Of a stretch of 64,000 nt of DNA, positions 53,231 through 62,197 are shown piece after piece. A model generated the notes under the pieces. That model was not told the DNA's origin. It searched no databases and saw nothing but the letters and a program-made list of their open reading frames with translations. Position 1 is the stretch's first letter. Each line of letters starts with the position of its first letter. A program made the translations under genes and the position numbers. Origin of the DNA: Nocardia higoensis (lineage in GTDB: Bacteria > Actinomycetota > Actinomycetes > Mycobacteriales > Mycobacteriaceae); the NCBI RefSeq assembly GCF_015477835.1, contig NZ_JADLQN010000003.1:186001-250000 (forward strand), given 5' to 3'.

Positions 53231-54496
53231 ATGCCGACCGACGTCACCCCGGTCCTGGGACTGCGGGAGAACGCCGCGCAGTTCGCTCTTCTGGTCGCCG
53301 TCAACGCCCTGGTCGGTGGGATGGTCGGTCAGCAGCAGACCGTGCTGCCATTGCTGGCGGAGTCCGAGTTCGGGCTCACCGGCTACACCTTCATCTTCAC
53401 CTACGTCGCCGCCTTCGGGATCACCAAGGCGATCGCCAACTACTTCGCCGGGACCTTCTCCGACCGCTACGGCCGCAAACCGGTCCTGCTGGTGGGCTGG
53501 CTGTTCGCGGTTCCGGTGCCACTGATGCTCATCGTCGCGCCGAACTGGGGCTGGGTCGTGGCGGCCAACGTGCTGCTCGGCATCAACCAGGGCCTGACCT
53601 GGTCGACCACTGTCGTGATGAAGATCGACCTCGTCGGCCCCACCCGGCGCGGGCTGGCCATGGGCCTCAACGAGGCCGCGGGCTACGGCGCGGTGGCGAT
53701 CAGCTCGCTGCTGGCGGGCTACCTCGCCGAGCACTTCGGCCTGCGCCCCGCGCCGTTTCTGCTCGGCCTCGCCTACACCGCGCTGGCCCTGGCGATCTCG
53801 GGAGTCTTCATCCGCGAAACCCGCGCCCACGCCCACCTGGAAGCCACCGGGCACACCCGTCGCGCCGACGGTCTGCACGACCATCTGCACGCGGATCTCA
53901 GCGACCGCCAGATCGCCGTGGCGACCAGCCTGACCGAACCGGCCCTGTCCTCGGCCAGCCATGCCGGACTGGTCAACAACCTCAACTTCGGCCTGTCCTG
54001 GGGTCTGTTCCCGCTGCTGTTCGCCACCGCCGACCTCGGCGTCGGCCAGATCGGACTGCTGTTCGCCCTGTACCCCGGCGTCTGGGGCGCCGGGCAGCTG
54101 ATCACGGGGGCGCTCTCGGACCGGTGGGGACGCAAATACCTCATCGTCGCGGGCATGACCATCCAGGCCACCGCCCTGGCCGTGATCGCCGCCTCGAACG
54201 GGTTCACCGGATGGGCGATCGGCGCGATCGCACTGGGTGCCGGAACGGCGATGGTCTATCCGACCCTGCTCGCGGTGATCGGTGATGTCGCCCACCCGCT
54301 CTGGCGCGGCCGCGCGGTCGGGGTCTACCGCGTCTGGCGCGACCTCGGCTACGCCGTCGGCGCGATTCTCGGCGGCATCGTCGCCGACCTGCTCGGTTTG
54401 CACGCCGCGGTGTGGGCCGCCGCGGTGGTCAGCGCGGTCTCCGCGCTCGCTGTCGGCATCCGCATGTACGAAACACATCCGCCCGCACACCGATAG
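53231..54496 (+). CDS. MFS transporter
   Basis: A 421-residue 12-helix major facilitator. The loop 2-3 signature FSDRYGRKPVLL (~77) and its twin LSDRWGRKYLI in the second half are clear. A cytoplasmic loop near the middle is His-rich (HAHLEATGHTRRADGLHDHLHA), which could bind a metal. The ATG has CAGGAG upstream. It is divergent from the ArsR-rhodanese regulator and should be under its control. Together with the rhodanese domain, a sulfur- or metalloid-type substrate is possible, but unproven. Confidence 0.92.
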   Translation: MPTDVTPVLGLRENAAQFALLVAVNALVGGMVGQQQTVLPLLAESEFGLTGYTFIFTYVAAFGITKAIANYFAGTFSDRYGRKPVLLVGWLFAVPVPLMLIVAPNWGWVVAANVLLGINQGLTWSTTVVMKIDLVGPTRRGLAMGLNEAAGYGAVAISSLLAGYLAEHFGLRPAPFLLGLAYTALALAISGVFIRETRAHAHLEATGHTRRADGLHDHLHADLSDRQIAVATSLTEPALSSASHAGLVNNLNFGLSWGLFPLLFATADLGVGQIGLLFALYPGVWGAGQLITGALSDRWGRKYLIVAGMTIQATALAVIAASNGFTGWAIGAIALGAGTAMVYPTLLAVIGDVAHPLWRGRAVGVYRVWRDLGYAVGAILGGIVADLLGLHAAVWAAAVVSAVSALAVGIRMYETHPPAHR

Positions 54497-54599
54497 CCAC
54501 CCCGACCAGCCCGGACACCGGCCCGCACGGCAAGGTGGCCCAGCGCCTGTCACATCGGCAAGACCCTGACGGCACCGCCGAATGTCCTGCCCTGCCCGG

Positions 54600-55931
54600 T
54601 CAGGGCTTTCGGCGGCCGGACAGCGCCGCGGCGGGGACGACGACCAGCGCGAGCACACCGCCGGCCAGCGCCAGCATCGGATAGCTCGTCGCGGCGACCA
54701 TCAAGCCCGACCCCATTCCGCCGGTCGCACCGGCGATCGCGATGGAAACATCCACCGCGCCTTGGGTTCTGGCGCGGGTGGCCAAAGGCACCGTATCGGT
54801 GATCACCGCCGTGCCCGCCACCAGACCCAGGTTCCATCCCAGCCCGAGCAACGCCAGCGCCACCGCGAGCAGCGGCACCGAATCGGCGGGCGCCGAGGCA
54901 GCCAGCAGACCGGCTGCCAGCAGCGTGACCCCCGAGGCGCCCGCGACCGGCAACGGGCCGAGGCGATCGACCAGCCAACCCGTCACCGGGGAAGGCAGAT
55001 ACATGGCCCCGACATGAATCGCGATCACAACACCGGCCGCCGCCGTGCCGTGTCCGTGGGCGAGCATGTGGACGGGTGTCATGGTCATGATCGCGACCAT
55101 CACCAACTGGGCCACCGCCATCACGAAGCCACCCGCGGCGACCCCGCCGCGGTGATCTTCGCCCGCAGGCTCGGTGTCGAGTTCGGTCCGCGGATCCACC
55201 GATCGCGCGTCCTCGCCGCCGAGGGTTCGTGCCAGCTCGAGCGGGTCCGGCCGCAACCACACCGCGAGCACGACTGCCGCCAGGGCATAGGCGACGGCGG
55301 CGAGGATGAACGGCCCGGCCAGATAGGGGACTCCCAGTACCCGGGCCAGCTCACCGGCCGGTGCGGCGAGGTTGGGGCCGACCACGCCGCCGAGGGTCGT
55401 CGCCACCAGCACCGTCGACACCGCCCGACCACGATGCGACGCGACGGCCAGATCGGCTCCGGCGTAACGGGCTTGCAGGTTGGTCGCCGTGCCCGCGCCG
55501 TAGACGAACAACGCCGCGAACAACAGCGCCGGATTGTCCAGCACCGCGGCGACGATCACAGCGACACTGCCGATCGCGCCGGTGAGATACCCGGCGGCAA
55601 GCCCCGGCCTGCGCCCACGCGCCTGCGACACCCGGCCCACCGCGATCGCCGCGGCCGCGGACCCGGCGGTGAACAACGCACTCGGCAGACCGGCCAGCCC
55701 GGTCGAGCCGAGCATGTCCTGAGCGAGCAGTGCGCCCACCGTGACTCCCGCGGCCAGACCCGCGCCGCTGAGAATCTGGGCAGCCACCAGCACCCGCAGG
55801 GTGCGCCGCTGTATCCCGGCGACATCGGGCAGCGCGGAGTCGAAGCTGGTGGCAGCGGCATTGGGTGGCACGTCGAGCTCTCCATCCGACAGGAACAAGC
55901 GCGCGTCGCCGCGCCTCACGAATCGCGCCAT
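54600..55931 (-). CDS. MFS transporter
   Basis: A 443-residue 12-helix major facilitator, unlike its neighbour in sequence. The signature AVGRVSQARGRRPGLAAGY follows helix 2 (~95). The central loop (residues ~220-245) is acidic. The ATG at 55931 is preferred since the operator ends right before it; a start at 55958 would place coding sequence over the operator. The upstream dyad is identical in design to that of the ArsR-rhodanese locus, so both transporters probably share one repressor. Confidence 0.9.
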   Translation of the reverse strand: MARFVRRGDARLFLSDGELDVPPNAAATSFDSALPDVAGIQRRTLRVLVAAQILSGAGLAAGVTVGALLAQDMLGSTGLAGLPSALFTAGSAAAAIAVGRVSQARGRRPGLAAGYLTGAIGSVAVIVAAVLDNPALLFAALFVYGAGTATNLQARYAGADLAVASHRGRAVSTVLVATTLGGVVGPNLAAPAGELARVLGVPYLAGPFILAAVAYALAAVVLAVWLRPDPLELARTLGGEDARSVDPRTELDTEPAGEDHRGGVAAGGFVMAVAQLVMVAIMTMTPVHMLAHGHGTAAAGVVIAIHVGAMYLPSPVTGWLVDRLGPLPVAGASGVTLLAAGLLAASAPADSVPLLAVALALLGLGWNLGLVAGTAVITDTVPLATRARTQGAVDVSIAIAGATGGMGSGLMVAATSYPMLALAGGVLALVVVPAAALSGRRKP

Positions 55932-55933
55932 AA

Positions 55934-55955
55934 TATTCCATAGAACTTTGGAATA
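55934..55955. promoter_or_regulatory. ArsR-type operator before the second MFS gene
   Basis: TATTCCA (55934-55940)-N8-TGGAATA (55949-55955) has the same half-sites and the same 8-bp spacer length as the operator at 53171-53192. It sits directly before the start codon of the second MFS gene, where a bound repressor would block transcription. Confidence 0.85.
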
Positions 55956-56011
55956 CATACGGGAGTGACCTCGGCTACGCGCATTCGATCCCGAGGGCCC
56001 CGCACGCCCGA

Positions 56012-56037
56012 ATGCCCGGCGTGGTGGCGCCGGGCAT
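56012..56037 (-). terminator. Hairpin after the membrane-protein gene
   Basis: A perfect 10-bp stem (ATGCCCGGCG / CGCCGGGCAT) with a 6-nt loop, about 40 bases after the stop of the minus-strand membrane-protein gene. No T-run. Confidence 0.7.
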
Positions 56038-56075
56038 CGGGTACAGCGTTCGGAGTCCTCGCTCACGGGCCGGTC

Positions 56076-56897
56076 TCAGGCGTTGACGGGGACCGCCAGC
56101 ACCACCTCCCGCTCGTTACCCGGCAGGTAGTGCACCTGCACGATCCGGCCGACCTGGACGTTGGCGACGGCGGCCGGCGGCAGGAACTTCTCCGTCCGGG
56201 TGGTGAAGGTGCTGCCGTCCGGGCGAGTGACGACCAGCCCTATCTCGACCTTGGAGTGGCCGTCGCGGATCTCGCCCGGCACCGACAACGACTGCACGAC
56301 AGCCTGGGCGGCGATACCGCGCGCGGCGATGTCGAGCTTGGCCTGGGTGGTGAAGCCCTTGCGGAGCATGGACTGGTTCATCACCTGCTGCGCCGCGACG
56401 CTGTTTCCGGACAGGTCGACCTGCACCTTGCCCGGCCGGTGCGGCAGGTACCGGACCGGCAGCACCACGCCCGGCCGCAGCAGCGCGAGCTCGGTCAGCG
56501 GTACGACCATCCGCGCCGACGCGGGGAACACCTTCCCGTCCGCGCCCTCGACGCTGAAATCGATCCGCACCATCGGCTGGTCGTTGACCTGCACGCCGGT
56601 CTGGCCGACCGACTGCACGGTGCCGATACCCAGGTGCGCGTCGCGGAATTCGCCGGTGTTGCCGCCGGTGAGCGCCGACAGCAGGTCGCCGCCGAACACC
56701 CCCGCCATGGAAGTGAGGGCGAAGACCAGGCTCACGGCGACCACCGCGATGATGGGCAAGGCCAGATACCCATTGGCCCAGGCCAGCGCGTCGGGCTCCC
56801 AGGGTGAGCTGGGCTGGTAGGTGAGACCGTGCCAGAGATAGACGCCGATCGCGAGGGCGGCGGCGATGACGACGGCGAAGCGCAGGGCGCGGATCAT
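56076..56897 (-). CDS. Hypothetical membrane-anchored protein
   Basis: A 273-residue protein with two N-terminal hydrophobic helices (~5-25 and ~45-70). These are followed by a beta-rich domain with two similar parts: IGTVQSVGQTGVQVNDQPMV and later PASARMVVPLTELALL, LPVRYLPHRPGKVQVDL and VQVHYLPGNEREVVL. The repeated [RH]YLPx unit recalls the DUF3592-type fold, so it may be a duplicated domain of that kind. Function is unknown. A GAGGAGT site lies 7 nt before the ATG. The LpqH-like gene lies 107 bases upstream on the same strand. Confidence 0.75.
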   Translation of the reverse strand: MIRALRFAVVIAAALAIGVYLWHGLTYQPSSPWEPDALAWANGYLALPIIAVVAVSLVFALTSMAGVFGGDLLSALTGGNTGEFRDAHLGIGTVQSVGQTGVQVNDQPMVRIDFSVEGADGKVFPASARMVVPLTELALLRPGVVLPVRYLPHRPGKVQVDLSGNSVAAQQVMNQSMLRKGFTTQAKLDIAARGIAAQAVVQSLSVPGEIRDGHSKVEIGLVVTRPDGSTFTTRTEKFLPPAAVANVQVGRIVQVHYLPGNEREVVLAVPVNA

Positions 56898-57004
56898 GGG
56901 GTACTCCTCGAAGATGGTGGGGACCGGTGGTTCCGGGTTCCTGGCCACCTCGTCGTCGCGGATACGCGACGACGAGGAGCCGGGTGCTCGGACCCCAGCG
57001 CGAC

Positions 57005-57538
57005 TCAGGCGCCGACGATGTCCGAGCAGGCGAAGGTGATGTCGAACGTGGCGGTGCTGGGACCGGCCATCGGGTTGGTGAGGTCCAGCGCGCCCACGCC
57101 TTCACCGGTCACCTTGAAGGTGTTGCCGTCCTTGGTCAGCTTCGCCGAGCCGCCGGGCTGACCGTTGCCGTAGCCGACCGCGTACGGGGCACCCGAGGCC
57201 CCGCCCTTGGTGCCCGCGATGCCGACCGCCTGGACGGTGTCGCCGGTGATGGTGGCGCTCACCGAGAGCTGGCCGTAGGCGCCGTTGGCGTTGTCGGTCA
57301 GCGCCAGGGCCAGGGTGTCGCCCTGCTTGGCGCAGGTGGTGTCGAAGGTGGCCTCGAGGACCTTGCCGTCGACGCTGGCGGCGGACCCGTTCGCCGGAGC
57401 CGTCGGCCCGGCCGAGGGGCCGTTCTGCGGGGTGGCCGTGGTCTCGGCATCGTCGCCGCAGGCGGTGACCAGCAGCGCGAGGGCGGCGGCGGAAGCGGCG
57501 AGGGCGGCGGTGCGGAAGGTCGTGCGGTTGGTGCTCAT
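57005..57538 (-). CDS. LpqH-family (19 kDa antigen-like) lipoprotein
   Basis: A 177-residue lipoprotein. The lipobox LLVTACGDD (~25) makes Cys the lipidated residue. A Thr/Pro/Ala-rich linker follows, then a beta-sandwich domain with the conserved Cys pair (DTTCAKQG and TFACSDIV), and KDGNTFKVTGEGVGALDLTNPM, very like M. tuberculosis LpqH. LpqH-type proteins are abundant surface antigens and may help in lipid handling. AGGAACG lies upstream of the ATG. Confidence 0.9.
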   Translation of the reverse strand: MSTNRTTFRTAALAASAAALALLVTACGDDAETTATPQNGPSAGPTAPANGSAASVDGKVLEATFDTTCAKQGDTLALALTDNANGAYGQLSVSATITGDTVQAVGIAGTKGGASGAPYAVGYGNGQPGGSAKLTKDGNTFKVTGEGVGALDLTNPMAGPSTATFDITFACSDIVGA

Positions 57539-57698
57539 GGTGTTCGTTCCTGTCTGTCCGGAGCGGTGCGGCCGCTGGTGTTCGGGCCGTTGAGAGAAAG
57601 GTAGGAACGCCGCCGCGCCTACCGATCCCAACTTCTCGACATCCCCCCTGGTCACCGTGGTGCGACGACGACCACTCCCCCGAGGGAAGCGGACCCGT

Positions 57699-57704
57699 TA
57701 GCCT
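57699..57704 (+). promoter_or_regulatory. -10 box of the TPR-CHAT operon
   Basis: TAGCCT ends 6 nt before the first ATG of the operon, giving a leaderless start. Confidence 0.6.
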
Positions 57705-57710
57705 GAGCGG

Positions 57711-59333
57711 ATGCGACGACCCCGCGCCCTGGTGCTCGACGAGGTGTGGCGCGGACTCGACGGCGTGGAGGCGTTGAGCGGCCCGCACGGCGGCCCGTTG
57801 CGCCGCACCGTCAAACTGATCCTCGATCCGCTGGTCATCCGGCCGATGCAATATCCCGCGTGCGCGGGCGCGATCCTCACCGACGACGGCGCCACCCTGC
57901 TCGCCGGCCGCGTCCACGCCGCCGCGGACCGGCTGCGTGCCACCGCGGCCTGGTTCACCCTGCTCAAACAGGTGCGCCGGGCACTGCGCATCACCGAGGG
58001 CAATGCCCAGGACCTGTACTTCCAGCGCTGCTTCGAGTTGGCCGTCACCCGAGGGCATCCCGATCCGGACAGGGACCGGCTGCGCGCCGAGGCGACGCTG
58101 CGCGAGATCCACGAATTCGCCGCCGGTCGCACCACGCAGGCGCTCAAGGAGCATGTCACCGATCCCGCCACCGCCGCCCGGCTCGGCGCGCTGATCGAGA
58201 CCGCGTGGGCCCGCCGGCCCGGCCCGGTCACCGTGCCCGACCACGAGCCGCTGTTGCGCGAGCTGCTCGACGCGGCCGTGGAGGGTCGCACCGCAACCGG
58301 CGGGAACGGGCGCCACCCTCGCGGCGACGGAGACGACCACCGTGATCGAACGGCTTCGGCCACGGACCTGTTCGATGCGGCCGTCGCGGGAAATGTGGGC
58401 ACGCACACCGGAATCGCCCTGTGGTACACGGTTTTCGACGGCGACGACACGGTGATTCCGCATCGGAGCGCCGAAGACCCCGGCCGGTTCGCGCGCGGCT
58501 CCGGCCGGGAGCTGGGGCTCACCGCACAGGTGTTGCCGCCGCGCCCGGAGGTCGGATCCTCAGCCGCCACAGCCACCTTGGCGCTGCCGCTGGACCGCAG
58601 CATCCACGAGCGCGTCTTCACCGTCCTGCAGGCATCGACCGAGCGGGCCGAGCTGCCCACCATCCCGGACCTGGTCACCGACGAGATCGCGCGCAGTTGC
58701 GCGCCGTGGGCGCTGCTCGACGAGTCGCTGCGCACGACAGCGGCGGTGGGCGCCACCCTGGCAACCGGTCTGTCCCCGCTCGACCGCCCGCGACCCACCA
58801 CGATCACGTCGATCGCCTCGGCCAGGGCGCGCAACGGCGACAGCATCGGCCACACCGACGCCGACCGCCGCCGCGACAGCCACGATCACCGCGACGGCCA
58901 CCGCTACAGCGGCAGCCACCGGCACCGTGACAGCCACCGCGACGACAGCCACGGCGACAACGACAGCGACAACCACGGCGAATCCGCCGCCCACCGTGTC
59001 GTCAACGCGCGCTGGCGGCGCGAAGCCTATGTGCTGCAAGCGCGCAGGCTGGCCGTGCACACCATCGCGGACGCACCGCCCGGCCGCGACCCGCTGACCC
59101 TCATCGCCGCCGAACTCCGCGCCCCGTGGCGCCCCTACCTGCGCAGACTCTGGGTGCGACTGCACGGCAGAGACGTGCGCGGACTGCCGATGGACACCCC
59201 GGACGAGCTGTGGGATCTACTCGACGGCGTAGCCCGGTCGGTCATCCTCGACCACCGCACCAGGGTGAAGAACGCGCTCAGCGCCACCGCTCTCGCACCG
59301 ATCGCCGACACGAGTGAATCGAGGGCGAGCTGA
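57711..59333 (+). CDS. Unknown protein 1 of the TPR-CHAT operon
   Basis: A 540-residue protein of no family I recognise. The first ~190 residues are helical (LKQVRRALRITEGNAQDLYFQRCFE is typical), with no membrane segments. A middle part (~215-345) carries a possible beta sandwich (ALWYTVFDGDDTVIP, TATLALPLDRSIHERVF). Residues ~380-430 form a striking His/Asp/Ser/Arg-rich insert (SHDHRDGHRYSGSHRHRD), followed by a helical C-terminus. A TAGCCT -10 box lies 6 nt before the ATG. The stop shares one base with the next start (TGATG), so it is translated with the unknown protein 2 gene. Confidence 0.75.
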   Translation: MRRPRALVLDEVWRGLDGVEALSGPHGGPLRRTVKLILDPLVIRPMQYPACAGAILTDDGATLLAGRVHAAADRLRATAAWFTLLKQVRRALRITEGNAQDLYFQRCFELAVTRGHPDPDRDRLRAEATLREIHEFAAGRTTQALKEHVTDPATAARLGALIETAWARRPGPVTVPDHEPLLRELLDAAVEGRTATGGNGRHPRGDGDDHRDRTASATDLFDAAVAGNVGTHTGIALWYTVFDGDDTVIPHRSAEDPGRFARGSGRELGLTAQVLPPRPEVGSSAATATLALPLDRSIHERVFTVLQASTERAELPTIPDLVTDEIARSCAPWALLDESLRTTAAVGATLATGLSPLDRPRPTTITSIASARARNGDSIGHTDADRRRDSHDHRDGHRYSGSHRHRDSHRDDSHGDNDSDNHGESAAHRVVNARWRREAYVLQARRLAVHTIADAPPGRDPLTLIAAELRAPWRPYLRRLWVRLHGRDVRGLPMDTPDELWDLLDGVARSVILDHRTRVKNALSATALAPIADTSESRAS

Positions 59334-60430
59334 TGCCGGGCACCGTCCTCATCCGCCGCGTCGAACCGGATCTGTGGAGCGTCGCCCCACCCGGCGCGCC
59401 GACGGTTCTCGACCCCGCGCCCGCCCTCGACACCACGGTTCTCGAGGTGCTCGGCGGCCACCTGAGCTGGAGTCTGCTGTCCGGGCAACGACTCCCCGCC
59501 GCGATCCTGCACGATCCCGCCTCCGCCCAGGACTGGCTGTGGGCGATCTACGGCGAATCCGTGGCCGTCGCGCTGCACGACCACACCGAGCCGGTGGAGC
59601 TGCCCGCCGAACCACACCTGCACCGAACGGCCACGGCCGCACGACGACTCGCCTACGCGCACTGGGCCGCTCGCTGGTGGCCCGCCTCCACGCTCGACGG
59701 CATCCCCGCCCTCGACCGACGCCTGCTCGACGACGAGATCGCCCGCCTCATCGAGGAATGCGACCTGCTCGTCGACGGCGACGACGCCAGGCCGCCGGTC
59801 CGCGAACTCGCCGCCGTCCCGGCCTCGGCCCGCGCCGAGGAGTACGCCCTCGCGGCGGGCGAGGCGGCCGGCGACCAGCGCGGCGCGTTGACCTTCACAC
59901 GCGGCAGCGGCGGCTGGGATTGGCGGCGCTGCCCGCCCGGCCTGGTCGACGCCTCCGAACAGGCCGTCTCCTGGGAATTGACACGCACCGGCGGTCTCAC
60001 GGCGGTGCGGGTGCGTGCGGTGGCGGCGCCCGGCATCACTCCGGCAATTCCGGGTTACCTGCGACCGCACGCCGCGATCGACACCGGCGAAGGCACCGTC
60101 GACACCGCACTCGAGCTGTTCGGCGACACCTGGCAGGGACTGGCCGAGATCGGCGCGCAAGCCGTTGCGCGTGTGGAGGTGTACGTACCCGGCGTCGGAC
60201 CGGCCACTGCCGATCCGGTCGAACCGGCAACCCGGGGGCGTATCCGCGCGCTGGTCGCCGAGCGTCTGCGCCGCGCCGCCGAACCCACCACGGGCGACTC
60301 GGCCGACAGCCGCGACACTGCCGTCACCAGCGGCAGCGCCGACACCAGCGGCGCCGCTGACTCCGACGACGCAGAGGACGCCCCCTTGCTCGCCGAGATC
60401 GCCGCGGCCGCGGAAGACTCGGATTTCTGA
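59333..60430 (+). CDS. Unknown protein 2 of the TPR-CHAT operon
   Basis: A 365-residue protein of no recognised family. The first ~210 residues are mixed alpha/beta with Trp-rich stretches (AYAHWAARWWPASTL, GSGGWDWRRCPPGLVD). A beta-rich part follows, and the last ~60 residues are acidic and Ser/Thr/Asp-rich, probably disordered. There is no signal peptide or membrane helix. Its start shares one base with the stop of unknown protein 1. It could be a substrate, sensor or adaptor for the CHAT protease encoded downstream, which is inference from operon order only. Confidence 0.75.
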   Translation: MPGTVLIRRVEPDLWSVAPPGAPTVLDPAPALDTTVLEVLGGHLSWSLLSGQRLPAAILHDPASAQDWLWAIYGESVAVALHDHTEPVELPAEPHLHRTATAARRLAYAHWAARWWPASTLDGIPALDRRLLDDEIARLIEECDLLVDGDDARPPVRELAAVPASARAEEYALAAGEAAGDQRGALTFTRGSGGWDWRRCPPGLVDASEQAVSWELTRTGGLTAVRVRAVAAPGITPAIPGYLRPHAAIDTGEGTVDTALELFGDTWQGLAEIGAQAVARVEVYVPGVGPATADPVEPATRGRIRALVAERLRRAAEPTTGDSADSRDTAVTSGSADTSGAADSDDAEDAPLLAEIAAAAEDSDF

Positions 60431-60431
60431 C

Positions 60432-60677
60432 ATGCCCCTCGACACGCCCGCACATCCCTCTGTCCCGAACCCGCTGCGCGCCGACACCAGGCCGCTCGGA
60501 GCGACCGAATCCCTGAATTCCACTCCACCACCGAAGATTCGGACTCGCGCGACAGCTCGAGCTGTGCTCGCCGGGTCGCCGAGCCGCGAACTGTCGCACG
60601 AAAGCGACCCGGAGCTGCCGACGCTGCGGCATCGCCGGGGTCTCCACAGCCGAAGAAGATGCGGACTACCGGCATGA
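60432..60677 (+). CDS. Possible 81-aa protein between unknown protein 2 and the TPR gene
   Basis: An open frame of 81 codons begins with an ATG one base after the stop of unknown protein 2 and ends in an ATGA overlap with the favoured TPR start at 60674. This tight fit at both ends is what suggests a gene. Against it, there is no Shine-Dalgarno site, the third-codon-position GC content looks lower than in the neighbours, and the product is Pro/Arg-rich with no motif. If it is not real, this is a 240-base gap in an otherwise coupled operon. Confidence 0.4.
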   Translation: MPLDTPAHPSVPNPLRADTRPLGATESLNSTPPPKIRTRATARAVLAGSPSRELSHESDPELPTLRHRRGLHSRRRCGLPA

Positions 60678-62197
60678 CGCAGGATGCCCCCGTCGATCCC
60701 CCTGGCCTCGAGCTGCTGCATGCCGGCGCCGCCGCCTACCAGCGTGGCGAGGTCGCCGAAGCGCTGCGCATCTTCGAGGACGCGGCGCGCACCACCACCG
60801 ACGGCGTGCGGGTCAGCGCGCTGATCAACGCCGCCGCCATGGCCGACGAACTCGGCGACCACCACGGCTCGATCACCCGCTACCGGGAGGCGCTGACCGA
60901 GATCCCCGCCGACGCCACACAGAAACGCGCATCGGCGCTGATCAACTGTTCGCAGGCCTGGCAGCACGTCGGCGCGCTCGACGAGGCCCAGGCCGCGCTC
61001 GAGCAAGCCCGTGAACTCCTCGCGGGCGAGGACACCTTCGGCTCGCTGCGGGTCGCCTGCCTGCTCTCGCTCACCGCCGTCGCCTTCCACCGCTCACAAT
61101 GGACGCGAGTGATCGAGCTGGCCACGGAGTCGCTGGACGCCGCCGTCCGCTTCGCCCCCGAATCGAGCGGTCATCCCCTGATGAATCTGGCGGGCGCGTA
61201 TTTCGAGACCGGTCGCCACGAACTCGGCATCGACTTCGCCAGGCAGGCGCTGGTGGCCTTCGAGGCGGCCGGAGACCTCAACGCCATCGCCGAAACCCAG
61301 CAGAACCTGGCAGTCCTGCTGCTGCGGCTGAACTGCCCCGACGAGGCCGAAGACCTGCTGACAATCAGCCAGGAGCACTTCGAACGCGCCGGCTTCGCCT
61401 ACCGCGCCGGGGTCGGCCTGAAAAACCTCGGGTTCCTCCACGAACGCCGCCACGACCTCGATCGCGCCGGCGAGTTCTACCGCCGCGCGCTGGAATGCTT
61501 CGAATCCTCCGGCGCCGTCCTCGATGCCGCCGCCGTGCGCACCCGCCAGGCCACCCTCGCCTACCTGAACGGCGACATCGGCGCGGGCCAGGACCTGCTC
61601 ACCGCCGCTTACCGGACCTACGCCGACCACGGCCTCGGCCTGCACTGCGCCCAACTGGACTACTGGCACGCCGCCCTGCTGGAAGTCGTCGTCGACGACA
61701 TGGCCGAACCGCCGCCCGAACTGCTCGCCCTGGGCCGCGCCCTCGCCGTCCCCGCCGCCATCGCCATCGACGCCGTCCGCTACAGCCTGCCCAACGGCAA
61801 CCAGCGCGAACAGTGGAACCGGGAGGTCGCCGACCCCGCGGTGCGGCTGGCGTTCCGCTTCGCCACCCTCTGCGGCGACGGTCCGCTCGTCGCCGATCTC
61901 ATCGAAACACAATGCGCGGGAACGACCTTGGATATGTCCCGCGCTGAACCGCAACGCCGCCCAGAGCTTCCGCTGACACCGCTCGAGCCGGAGGTCACCC
62001 CTCCCACCGACGACGCTCCCGCCCTGCATCTGGGCGCGGCGCTGGCACACGTGGCCGCAGCCGCCGGACTCCCCGTCGGTCCCCCACCGCGCCTGGCTCT
62101 CGCCCCGGACGGGCACATCGCCCTGGCCGACTACATCGCGGCGGCAGAGCGGAAGTACGGCCGTCCCGTACGCGCCGATCAGGTGCTCCCGGCATGA
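60674..62197 (+). CDS. TPR-repeat protein of the TPR-CHAT operon
   Basis: A 507-residue soluble protein. Residues ~10-360 consist of about eight tetratricopeptide-like helical pairs, for example ALINCSQAWQHVGALDEAQA and LKNLGFLHERRHDLDRAGEF. The C-terminal ~80 residues hold a Pro-rich linker and a helix. TPR arrays bind partner proteins. Here the partner is probably the CHAT protease, whose gene overlaps by an ATGA junction. ATG 60674 is favoured by its ATGA overlap with the upstream frame; ATG 60659 adds five residues. Confidence 0.88.
   Translation: MTQDAPVDPPGLELLHAGAAAYQRGEVAEALRIFEDAARTTTDGVRVSALINAAAMADELGDHHGSITRYREALTEIPADATQKRASALINCSQAWQHVGALDEAQAALEQARELLAGEDTFGSLRVACLLSLTAVAFHRSQWTRVIELATESLDAAVRFAPESSGHPLMNLAGAYFETGRHELGIDFARQALVAFEAAGDLNAIAETQQNLAVLLLRLNCPDEAEDLLTISQEHFERAGFAYRAGVGLKNLGFLHERRHDLDRAGEFYRRALECFESSGAVLDAAAVRTRQATLAYLNGDIGAGQDLLTAAYRTYADHGLGLHCAQLDYWHAALLEVVVDDMAEPPPELLALGRALAVPAAIAIDAVRYSLPNGNQREQWNREVADPAVRLAFRFATLCGDGPLVADLIETQCAGTTLDMSRAEPQRRPELPLTPLEPEVTPPTDDAPALHLGAALAHVAAAAGLPVGPPPRLALAPDGHIALADYIAAAERKYGRPVRADQVLPA

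Noticed and set aside
53231..55931. Reading the two MFS genes as a tandem duplication
   Set aside because: Their sequences are not similar, and they are on opposite strands. Only the operator is shared.
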